A program made the position numbers and the translations under genes. DNA of 47,388 bases from Acidobacteriota bacterium. Its GTDB lineage: Bacteria > Acidobacteriota > Terriglobia > UBA7540. Where the stretch lies: contig JAJYLL010000027.1 of assembly GCA_021787735.1 (NCBI GenBank), positions 1 to 47,388 on the forward strand, in the 5' to 3' direction. The notes under the pieces are model-generated. The model saw only the letters and a program-made list of their open reading frames with translations, ran no database searches and was not told the origin of the DNA. Of the stretch, positions 1-7,030 are shown piece by piece. The first letter of the stretch is position 1, and every line of letters begins with the position of its first letter.

Positions 1-1
1 A

Positions 2-340
2 AACGGCGTTAATTACCTCTTGCAAAGGGTCCAGAACTCGGACATTTCTTTCACACTCAACAAAGGATCAGGACCACAGCGCGTCGGTCCCATTTCAATG
101 GATCTCGCTTCAACCAGCGTTAAGGGCCAGCATTACAATATTCGCATGATGGTGGACGACAAGACAGTTGAATTAAAAGACCGCGCCCTGAATGAGGTCA
201 TTCAGTTTTATACGTCGCGCAGCCAGTACCCTCTTCGCCTGATCGTTTCGCAGATTGGGAAGGACCAGGTATCCGGGACATTGGCCGTTCCAACCGCGCT
301 GAACGAAGAAACCTCCAGCCATCATCTGCAGCAAAGATAA
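2..340 (+). CDS. C-terminal part of an unknown protein, cut by the window edge
   Basis: The frame is open from the first complete codon at base 2 to a TAA at 338-340, so only the last 112 codons of a longer gene are present. The fragment is polar, with a run reading FTLNKGSGPQRVGPISMDL followed by alternating strand-like segments and a polar tail (SSHHLQQR). I recognise no family motif. A TTG near base 20 could be a start but has no ribosome binding site, so I read this as the end of a gene beginning outside the window. It lies 225 bases upstream of the rhamnosidase gene on the same strand, with a promoter-like sequence in between, so the two are probably separate units. Confidence 0.55.
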   Translation, partial: NGVNYLLQRVQNSDISFTLNKGSGPQRVGPISMDLASTSVKGQHYNIRMMVDDKTVELKDRALNEVIQFYTSRSQYPLRLIVSQIGKDQVSGTLAVPTALNEETSSHHLQQR

Positions 341-392
341 TGCATAGGCCGGTCCTCCCGCCGACCTACGAGGTTTGGCACTTACCCTCTCA

Positions 393-423
393 TTGCAGAC
401 CTGTTTCTTAATCTGTCTATAAT
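393..423 (+). promoter_or_regulatory. Possible sigma-70 promoter of the rhamnosidase gene
   Basis: TTGCAG (393-398) and a perfect TATAAT (418-423) are separated by 19 bases, which is long but tolerated. Transcription would begin near 430, giving a leader of about 135 bases before the chosen start at 566. The -10 is convincing; the -35 and spacing are weaker. Confidence 0.35.
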
Positions 424-565
424 CTCTATCTCCCGTCCCCCCTCACGCATTCTTCTTTGACTTCTGCGCAGGAAACCGACATAATCGCCGCCTTGGAATA
501 TTATCGAAGTTTCCTTGGGCAGAACTGTTGCCCACGATGACCCCGTTCGCAAGGACTTTCACCTC

Positions 566-2950
566 ATGTCTGTAAAATGTGCGCGACTGCTTCTTCTTGC
601 ATTCCTTTTGTGTGGCTTCCCTTCCGGGAATACAAGCTCACAGGAGATTAACTCTGTGCTACTACACCAGGGCTGGCCATCGGAATGGGTCGCCTGCCCG
701 GGAGCTCCGCTTCACGAGTTTGGAGTCTACTATTTCCGTAAGGACTTTTCGCTCGCCAGCAAGCCGCAGCATTTTGTTATTCATGCCACTGCCGACAACC
801 AATTCCGGCTGTTCGTGAATGGCGTCGGCGTTTTTGAAGGCCCCGCCCGTGGAGACCTCTTCCATTGGCGTTACGCGACTCTTGACATTGCCAAGGAACT
901 TCACGCAGGAAAGAACGTCATTGCCGCCATTGTCTGGAATTTTGCCGATCTCGCGCCTATGGCGCAGATGAGCAACTCGACCGGCTTGCTTGTCCAGGGA
1001 GACTCCAGCGCCGAATCGGTGGTTGACACAAACGCAAGCTGGAAGGTAGAGCAAAGCCAGGCTGTGCAGATGATTCCGATCAATCGGAAGACTATTCCCT
1101 TTTACATGGTAGTCGGCCCCGGCATACGCGTGGATGCCTCCAAGGTTCCGTGGGGCTGGCAAGACGACGGCTTCGATGACTCCGCCTGGAGACCGGCGGA
1201 GACGCTTGTTGAAGGCGGCCCGCGCGGTATTCAGGACAGTCATTCGCCGTGGATGCTGGTCCCAGGAAACATCCCCATGATGGAGGAGAAACCGCAGCGG
1301 CTGATCAGCGTCAGGCTGGCTGAAGACACAAAAGTAACAGACAGCTTTTTGCAGGGACACGCACCGGTGACAATTCCTGCGCATACCAGAGCCAAAGTGC
1401 TTTTTGACCAGACTTTTGAAACGACCGCCTACCCGGAACTGGTGGTCAGCGGCGGCAAAGGCTCAACGATAACGCTCACCTATGCCGAGGCTCTTTGGAA
1501 GGACCGCGAAAAAGGCAACCGGAACAATATCCGTGGCAAGAAGATGCTGGGCATGGAGGACGAATTCCTTCCGGATGGTGCACCGCACAGGATGTTCCGG
1601 CCGCTCTGCTGGCGCACCTACCGTTACCTGCAAATTGCCGTTCAAACCGGAGACGAGCCTCTGACGCTTGATGACCTTCGCGGGGTCTTCACGGCATATC
1701 CTTTCAAAGTTCGCGCAAGTTTTGACAGCGGCGATCCGACGCTCCAGAAAATGTGGCAGGTTGGCTGGCGTACCGCACGCCTCTGTGCTCACACAACTTA
1801 CATGGATTGTCCTTATTACGAGCGTCTGCAATACGCGGGCGACACGCGCATTCAGATTCTGATTTCGCTCTACATGACGGGTGACGACCGGCTGGCAAAG
1901 AATGCGATCGAACTGCTGAATGACTCGCGCATCCCTGAGGGCATTACACAGAGCCGGTACCCGTCGCACCTGCCGCAATTCATTCCGCCGTTTTCGCTTT
2001 TCTGGATCGGCATGATGCATGACTTGTGGTGGTATCGCGGTGATACGGACTTCCTGCGCCAGTTCCTACCGGGGATGCGCGACGTGCTTGGCTGGTTTGA
2101 TCGCGGCATCACTCCTTCGGGGTTGCTGGGGCGACTTGACTGGTGGAACTTCGTTGACTGGGCCCCTCAATTTAAGGACGGAGTGCCACCGCAGGAAGCG
2201 AATGGCCAATCCTCGATTCTTACTCTGCAGTTCGTCGCGGCCTTGCAGGAGGCCGCTGATCTCGAATCCAGTTTTGGCAATAAAGCCTTTGCCGCGCAGG
2301 ACCGCGCGTTGGCAACGAAGATTGACCGCAATGTCTACGCAAAATGCTGGGACCCGTCGCGCGGGCTGCTTGCCGATACGCCCGCCCGGAAAGACTTCAG
2401 CCAACATGCAAGTATCCTCGGTGTTCTGACCGATGCCATTCCCGTTCAGGATCAAAAAGCCGTGATGCAGAAGGTCCTGACAGACCCCGAGTTGACACAG
2501 TGTTCTTACTACTTCCGCTTTTACCTTTTCCGCGCCATGAAGAAGGCTGGCCTTGGTGACGACTACCTTAGCCAGCTTGGACCGTGGAAGCATATGCTCG
2601 AACTGGGGCTCACGACCTGGGCTGAGGCTCCCGAACCTGCGCGTTCCGATTGTCATGCCTGGAGCGCCCACCCCAATTTCGACTTCCTTGATACGGTGGC
2701 TGGCATCGAACCGGCTGCCCCTGGCTTCGGTAAGGTTCTAATCAAGCCTTATCTGGGAACGGTGAAACATCTTGCCGCGGCAGTTCCTGCCCCTCAGGGC
2801 GAGATCAGTGTCAAGTATGATCGAGAGAATAACACTCACCTGGCTGCGGATATCACCTTGCCCCACGGCCTGACAGGCTGGCTGGTTTGGGGTGGACAAA
2901 AGCTGCAACTCCACTCTGGCGAGCAACACGTGCAGATTTCAAAGCCTTAA
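566..2950 (+). CDS. Secreted alpha-L-rhamnosidase, GH78 family
   Basis: Predicted to release terminal L-rhamnose from polysaccharides or plant glycosides outside the cytoplasm. I chose ATG 566 (794 aa) over a TTG at 515 because AAGGA stands 10 bases before it and the protein then begins with a clean signal peptide (MSVKCARLLLLAFLLCGFPS). An N-terminal beta-sandwich carrying an FRLFVNG segment precedes an (alpha/alpha)6 barrel from about residue 380. The motif DCPYYERLQYAGD (414-426) is the hallmark of the GH78 barrel and supplies candidate acidic catalytic residues. The C-terminal WAEAPEPARSDCHAWSAHP segment (from residue 685) contains Glu687, another conserved acid. The end of the protein is the usual C-terminal beta domain. 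The length is typical. It is the only rhamnose-specific gene seen; no rhamnose catabolic genes are in the window. Confidence 0.93.
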   Translation: MSVKCARLLLLAFLLCGFPSGNTSSQEINSVLLHQGWPSEWVACPGAPLHEFGVYYFRKDFSLASKPQHFVIHATADNQFRLFVNGVGVFEGPARGDLFHWRYATLDIAKELHAGKNVIAAIVWNFADLAPMAQMSNSTGLLVQGDSSAESVVDTNASWKVEQSQAVQMIPINRKTIPFYMVVGPGIRVDASKVPWGWQDDGFDDSAWRPAETLVEGGPRGIQDSHSPWMLVPGNIPMMEEKPQRLISVRLAEDTKVTDSFLQGHAPVTIPAHTRAKVLFDQTFETTAYPELVVSGGKGSTITLTYAEALWKDREKGNRNNIRGKKMLGMEDEFLPDGAPHRMFRPLCWRTYRYLQIAVQTGDEPLTLDDLRGVFTAYPFKVRASFDSGDPTLQKMWQVGWRTARLCAHTTYMDCPYYERLQYAGDTRIQILISLYMTGDDRLAKNAIELLNDSRIPEGITQSRYPSHLPQFIPPFSLFWIGMMHDLWWYRGDTDFLRQFLPGMRDVLGWFDRGITPSGLLGRLDWWNFVDWAPQFKDGVPPQEANGQSSILTLQFVAALQEAADLESSFGNKAFAAQDRALATKIDRNVYAKCWDPSRGLLADTPARKDFSQHASILGVLTDAIPVQDQKAVMQKVLTDPELTQCSYYFRFYLFRAMKKAGLGDDYLSQLGPWKHMLELGLTTWAEAPEPARSDCHAWSAHPNFDFLDTVAGIEPAAPGFGKVLIKPYLGTVKHLAAAVPAPQGEISVKYDRENNTHLAADITLPHGLTGWLVWGGQKLQLHSGEQHVQISKP

Positions 2951-3090
2951 TCCAAAGTCGCCAGGTAAAGCGCGGTGCGGAGGGAACCACTGATGAAACC
3001 GTTGCCTCCACAACGCCTCAAAATGCATGTTTGTTGTCGAGATGGGTCTTGGTTGCCTCGCTCCGGAAATTCGCACGCCGGGCCGCCCGT

Positions 3091-3294
3091 CTACCTGGCT
3101 GCCGGACGGACAGCGACAGCCCGCGGGCCTTTGGGGCCATCCTCGACTTCAAACTCCACCGTATCGCCTTCTTTCAACGTATCAAAATCGATGCCCTGAA
3201 GGCTGCTGCGATGGAAAAAAATCTCACGCCCTTCGGTGGGACGGATAAACCCGAACCCACGATCACGGACAACACGCTTGATGGTTCCCTGCAT
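3091..3294 (-). CDS. Cold-shock domain protein (CspA type)
   Basis: A 67-residue single-domain protein that would bind single-stranded RNA or DNA and melt mRNA structure. The RNP1 motif is RGFGFI (residues 12-17) and the RNP2-like motif is IFFHRSS (25-31), followed by the usual GDTVEFEVEDGPKGPRAV end. I start at ATG 3294, giving MQGTIKRV, because GAGG stands five bases upstream and this matches the family's usual N-terminus; a GTG two codons earlier is the alternative. It is monocistronic. A perfect 15-base dyad lies about 130 bases upstream, and cold-shock genes often have long regulated leaders. Confidence 0.94.
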   Translation of the reverse strand: MQGTIKRVVRDRGFGFIRPTEGREIFFHRSSLQGIDFDTLKEGDTVEFEVEDGPKGPRAVAVRPAAR

Positions 3295-3650
3295 AAACAC
3301 CTCACTGGCCGACAGAAGGGCCTTGACAGACGCGGTATGCAGAAGTTCGTGCTTTCTGGTCGGGATGCCGGTCGGAAAGATGTTCCCTTCGTCGCATTGG
3401 CTTGAATGTAACAGCGCCCCACCCGTTTGTCAAACGGCCCCTCGGCATTGTCTGCCCCTCGCAAAGCACGCCCATCGCGCTGCATGTCCATCAGCTTTGA
3501 AACGGTGGTAGATTCTCCGCAAATCCCCTCTGGGATGCTCAATTGCAAAAGAAAACCTGTCACCGCGGAAGTTCCTTAACGGAGTTGCTGTATGAATCGG
3601 AAACCTTTTTCTTGCTCCTCCTGGTGATTAATCGTGCTTAGTCCACACTG
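3295..3650. other. Non-coding stretch between the cold-shock and TPR genes
   Basis: These 356 bases hold no credible gene. They are probably the leader and promoter region of the minus-strand cold-shock gene and the 3-prime flank of the TPR gene. The only clear structure is the odd palindrome listed at 3423-3437. I see no U-tailed terminator. Confidence 0.5.
3423..3437. promoter_or_regulatory. Perfect 15-base dyad upstream of the cold-shock gene
   Basis: CCGTTTG-T-CAAACGG is a perfect inverted repeat with 7-base arms and a single central base. The one-base centre argues against an RNA hairpin and for a protein-binding operator. It lies about 130 bases before the cold-shock start. The regulator is unknown. 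Confidence 0.35.
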
Positions 3651-5087
3651 CTACTGATCGGCCGGAGTGGCAAGAATCCAGCGGTTGTCCCGCAGAAAGG
3701 TGCCGACAAGAAAAACATCGCCGCTGCCGCAGACAATCTGGCGGCAGAACCTGACCGGCGAAAGGATGCCCGGGTCCTGGCGCGCCGCCTCACGCAGCAC
3801 CCGTCGAGCCTCTCCATGCCGCTTGCTCTGCCACAGCACAAAAGCCTGCAAGGCTTGCATCGAAATCGAGTGCGGATCGGCGGCCAGCGCTTGCGCGCAT
3901 TCCGCAAGCGACGCGTCCGCTTGTCGCTCCCGCCAGTAGGCCAGCGCCAGCACACGATGCCCTTCCGCAGCCTGGGGATCGTGCATGGCAAGGGACTGTG
4001 CCGCTGCAATGGCGCCCTGCACGTCGCCTTCGCGAAGCTTTATGAGCGCGAGTTGCTCGCCTGCCGGGAGGAAATCCGGCTGCGCCGCAACAATCTTTGT
4101 GAAAATATCTTGCGCACGGGCCGCCTCACCCGATTCCATGAGCAGTTTCCCAAGCTCGAACTCACTGTGCCAGTCGCTGGGGTCAAACGTTACCGCCTTT
4201 TGAAGCATGGCCAGGGCTTCCCCACGCTGGTTCGACTGAACATACATCCTGCCCAGCGCGGCATAGGCTGCACCAAGTTTGGGCGATACCTGAATGGCTT
4301 GATTAAAGAACTTCTGCGCTTTCGCAGCGTCCTGTTGTGAGAGTGAAATCTGCCCCAGACCCAGATACGCGGCTCCGCTCGATGGGTCTGCGGCAATCGC
4401 CTTGTGGTATTCGGCCTGTGCCCGCAATTGGTCGCCTGTAGCTGAATAGGCTTGTGCGAGGGCGACCTCCGCTCGCGCGCGCTCCTGCGCGGAAGATGCC
4501 AGTGAAAGTGCCCCGAGCGCATCTGCTTGTCCTTCTTTTATCTTGTTTGCTTCCAGTTCAATGTTGGCAAGTTGTAGGCGCATGTTGAAGTCGTGCGGCT
4601 CAAGCGCCGTGGCCTTTTGAATTTCGCTCAGCGCAAGCGAACGGAAGTCTTCCGCCGAAAGACCTGTCACGGCCGCAATCCTTGCCGCAGGCCCACTGTA
4701 GATGTTCCAGGCAAGCATGCCGAGTTCGTAGCGCGCCCGCGCGCGGTTGGGTTCCAGCCTTGCCACCGTGTTCAGTTCCTGCCACGCCCGGGCAAGCACT
4801 CCTTCGCGCCACAACGTAATCCCAAGGCCCCGGTGTGCGGCGGCAAACGAGGGATCAGTCTGAAGAGCCTTTTGGTAAGCCGCCTCCGCTCCCGCATAAT
4901 CCTTGCGGTTGAGCAATCCATCGCCCTCATTCACCAGAGCAATGGCCTGCTGAGATGGCGCCGGATTTGCGGCCGCCTGAGCAGTTGCGGCAGGCTTGGC
5001 CTCTTGTTGCGCCTGCGCGAAACCAGTGCCAGGCATCAGCCCACACAACAACACCAGCCCTGCAAACACTCGAAGATAGAGCGCCAC
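3651..5087 (-). CDS. Exported tetratricopeptide-repeat protein
   Basis: A 478-residue protein with a signal peptide (MALYLRVFAGLVLLCGLMPG, cleaved near GFAQA) and then an almost unbroken series of TPR units from about residue 50. Typical pieces are AYQKALQTDPSFAAAHRGLG, AEYHKAIAADPSSGAAYLG and FNQAIQVSPKLGAAYAALG. I use GTG 5087 because AGAGGA lies six bases upstream; the frame stays open further but would overlap the OB-fold gene. TPR arrays are protein-docking scaffolds, so no enzymatic function is expected. It follows the OB-fold gene by 34 bases on the same strand and is probably co-transcribed with it. The partner is unknown. Confidence 0.85.
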   Translation of the reverse strand: MALYLRVFAGLVLLCGLMPGTGFAQAQQEAKPAATAQAAANPAPSQQAIALVNEGDGLLNRKDYAGAEAAYQKALQTDPSFAAAHRGLGITLWREGVLARAWQELNTVARLEPNRARARYELGMLAWNIYSGPAARIAAVTGLSAEDFRSLALSEIQKATALEPHDFNMRLQLANIELEANKIKEGQADALGALSLASSAQERARAEVALAQAYSATGDQLRAQAEYHKAIAADPSSGAAYLGLGQISLSQQDAAKAQKFFNQAIQVSPKLGAAYAALGRMYVQSNQRGEALAMLQKAVTFDPSDWHSEFELGKLLMESGEAARAQDIFTKIVAAQPDFLPAGEQLALIKLREGDVQGAIAAAQSLAMHDPQAAEGHRVLALAYWRERQADASLAECAQALAADPHSISMQALQAFVLWQSKRHGEARRVLREAARQDPGILSPVRFCRQIVCGSGDVFLVGTFLRDNRWILATPADQ

Positions 5088-5121
5088 AGGGCGTCCTCTT
5101 ACCTTAACAAGAGTCAAACGC

Positions 5122-5556
5122 CTATTGCGGTAAACGAATCTGCTTTGGGTCGCGAATAATGATTTCAGCACGGCCATTATATGTGGTAATCTCCCCCGCA
5201 ATCTGGACCCTTCTGCCCTCCAGTGATCCCAGATTCCCAAACCGCGTACGGTCCGACGCAAAGATAACGCTTCCAAACGGGCAATTCCGATAGTCCTGGC
5301 AAAAATCAAGAAAGGTGCTGCCTGAACGCGCTGTGAAAACGCGTAAAATGCGCCCCTCTACGCACCCGTTCTCGCCGGTGTGGCTGCCTGCGTCGTGAAA
5401 GTCAACGCATCCTCTCTGCGGAAATTGAACAGTGCTTCGGCCGTCGTTCGTGCCAACGGTGCCGTGATGCCTGCCAAGCCGATACCCAATCACGGCGCTC
5501 AGGAGCACGGCCGCAATTGCAATCGTGGCTGTCGTGATTGTTTGCTTCTGAATCAT
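5122..5556 (-). CDS. Membrane-anchored OB-fold protein
   Basis: A 144-residue protein with one N-terminal membrane segment (about residues 7-25, TATIAIAAVLLSAVIGYRLG) and an OB-fold domain from about residue 65 to the end. The pattern CVEGRILRVFTARSGSTFLD, then a pair of cysteines (DFCQDYRNCPFG), then RRVQIAGEITTYNGRAEIII matches the tRNA_anti-like OB fold used for nucleic-acid or ligand binding. The two cysteines about six residues apart could form a disulfide if the domain is extracytoplasmic. ATG 5556 has only a weak GGTG upstream. The TPR gene follows directly. The ligand is unknown. Confidence 0.8.
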   Translation of the reverse strand: MIQKQTITTATIAIAAVLLSAVIGYRLGRHHGTVGTNDGRSTVQFPQRGCVDFHDAGSHTGENGCVEGRILRVFTARSGSTFLDFCQDYRNCPFGSVIFASDRTRFGNLGSLEGRRVQIAGEITTYNGRAEIIIRDPKQIRLPQ

Positions 5557-5639
5557 GACACCAAGCCATCGTCGAACTCATTAGCCGGTCAAATCTCAAG
5601 ATCAGTATAGCAAACGCGAATTAGTGTAACGCGGAATGC

Positions 5640-5656
5640 GCCTGCGCAATGCAGGC
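5640..5656 (-). terminator. Small hairpin at the 3-prime end of the aquaporin gene
   Basis: GCCTGC and GCAGGC form a 6-base-pair stem around a 5-base loop, touching the aquaporin stop codon. There is no U-run after it on the minus strand, so it may only stabilise the message end. Confidence 0.3.
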
Positions 5657-6435
5657 TAAGCTTGACGCGGCGCATGGAGGGGCCGGAAGACTCCATGGGG
5701 GTCATGCTCAAAGTGGTAGATTTTCGCCACCTCAACCTCAAACCTTCGCAGCCAGGAGAATTGCCCGATGGCCAGCGCCAGAAAGGTTCCCAGCACGGGG
5801 CCCACCCAGTAGACCCACCATCCCCGCCAATCTCCTGCCACAACCGACGGGCCGAGGCTGCGGGCCGGGTTGGTGCTGGTGCCTGAAACCGGCGCCTCCA
5901 GGTAAACCATCACTGCGTAAAGGAAAGGGAAAAGCAGCGGCGTGTATCGACGAAGCTGCGAGTGCCCGAGGAAAATGAAAAGCCCCGCAATCAGTCCAAC
6001 GGTGGTGACGACCTCACCCAGCGTGGCCTGAAGGACCGTGTACCCATGGCCGGGAAATGTTCCGCCAAAATCGATACTGGCGCCCATGCGTCCCCACGCC
6101 AGCAGCGGCAGCGCACCTGCAAGCCCGCCGGCAAGTTGCGCAATCACGTAACCCACAGCATGAGGCGCGCTCATCTTGCCTTTGATCCAGAACGCCAGCG
6201 TCACAACCGGATTGATGTGCGCGCCGCTGGTTTTGCCCAGAGGAGAAACTGCGATCGAAGCGCCCGTTGCACCAAAGAGGAAGCCTGTGAGCAGACGGCG
6301 CAGACCCGGGTCAGGCAGAAGCGCACCGGCCGGGCTGCCATGGCCGAAATCGAAGATGACAATGGAAACACCCACGGCGACCAGCAGCGCAGTGCCGGCA
6401 AACTCTGCGAGAAAGAGGGTCCATAAGTTTTTCAT
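5656..6435 (-). CDS. Aquaporin / MIP-family channel with an NPV first motif
   Basis: A 259-residue six-helix channel for water or small neutral solutes. The half-helix motifs are SGAHINPVVT (Asn75-Pro76-Val77) and GTSTNPARS (Asn189-Pro190-Ala191), the second followed by the selectivity-filter Arg192. The family norm is NPA in both halves; NPV in the first is a recognised variant of some MIP channels and may widen selectivity beyond water. The start ATG 6435 has CAGGG about nine bases upstream. The gene stands alone between the OB-fold gene and a long repeat-bearing gap, so context does not reveal the solute. Confidence 0.9.
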   Translation of the reverse strand: MKNLWTLFLAEFAGTALLVAVGVSIVIFDFGHGSPAGALLPDPGLRRLLTGFLFGATGASIAVSPLGKTSGAHINPVVTLAFWIKGKMSAPHAVGYVIAQLAGGLAGALPLLAWGRMGASIDFGGTFPGHGYTVLQATLGEVVTTVGLIAGLFIFLGHSQLRRYTPLLFPFLYAVMVYLEAPVSGTSTNPARSLGPSVVAGDWRGWWVYWVGPVLGTFLALAIGQFSWLRRFEVEVAKIYHFEHDPHGVFRPLHAPRQA

Positions 6436-6564
6436 CGTTGCTGCCCTGTGACTGGGGGCGCATCAAGCTGGCCAAACCCGCCAGTTTGGCGAGTGTTCGC
6501 ATGGGCTTGCCTAGCCGATCGTACAAAAAATGAGTTGAATTCCCTAGCCCTCGGCTAATTTTCA

Positions 6565-6722
6565 CGCTTCTTTGTTTTCAATAAAATGGACCGCTTCGTT
6601 TTCAGCTTCGTTTTTCCACAGGTAGGCGTTTTCAACAACTTTTCAGCTTCTTTTTAGGTTCGTTCCGGTTCGCTTTTAACGGGCGATCCTTTGTTATCAA
6701 TAACCTCTCCGGTTCGTTTTTC
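6565..6722. repeat. Array of degenerate GSTTCGTTTT units
   Basis: About eight imperfect copies of a short unit, plus-strand consensus G(C/G)TTCGTTTTnCA, occur at roughly 6565, 6593, 6605, 6627, 6645, 6657, 6667 and 6711. Examples are GCTTCGTTTTCA, GCTTCGTTTTTCCA, GGTTCGCTTTTAA and GGTTCGTTTTTCAAA. Spacing is irregular, 10 to 44 bases. In one minus-strand frame the units translate as recurring Asn-Glu-Pro. No terminal repeats or target duplication were seen. The family is unknown to me. Confidence 0.6.
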
Positions 6723-6973
6723 AAAATAACATCTTTTTTTGTTTCATTTGTCTCAGAAAGCCAGAACGCTAGCCTGCTTACCCGCACTCCCGCACCGGGC
6801 TTTGTAGCGCAGCCCTCGCGTTTAAGTACTGCAGATTTTGCCATGAACCCATGTGATGCCCCCAAGCCCGAGGACTGGGACTGTGCTGCTGAAGTTCACG
6901 TCCGTGGCGCCCGCGACGCATGGCTCCAGCGAACAGGCTACCATACTAGGCCACGTATGTCAAGTCCGTTTTC

Positions 6974-7012
6974 CGGGCGAACCCGGCGCGGGGGCCAGAC
7001 GCCGGGAACCCG
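6974..7012 (-). terminator. GC-rich hairpin downstream of the M16 peptidase gene
   Basis: CCCGGCG (6982-6988) pairs with CGCCGGG (7000-7006) around an 11-base loop, and outer CGGG (6974-6977) can pair with CCCG (7009-7012). It begins about 20 bases after the M16 stop on the minus strand. The lack of a U-tract makes intrinsic termination uncertain. Confidence 0.35.
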
Positions 7013-7030
7013 AATTTGAACCCCCCCCCA

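Larger units (their letters stand above)
6436..7030. other. Long non-coding region with repeats
   Basis: These 595 bases separate the aquaporin and M16 genes. The part near 6560-6760 is pyrimidine-rich on the plus strand and holds the degenerate repeats listed separately. The part near 6970-7015 is GC-rich with a hairpin. Nine C residues in a row (7021-7029) sit next to the M16 stop codon. A minus-strand open frame (6632-6844) has no ribosome binding site, and its sequence is produced by the repeats, so I do not call it a gene. Confidence 0.6.

Noticed and set aside
515..565. Extended N-terminus of the rhamnosidase from TTG 515
   Set aside because: The added 17 residues are hydrophilic, precede the signal peptide and lack a ribosome binding site; ATG 566 has one.
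6632..6844. Minus-strand frame of about 70 codons ending in KANRNEPKKKLKSC
   Set aside because: No ribosome binding site; the Asn-Glu-Pro pieces come from the DNA repeats, not from a protein family.
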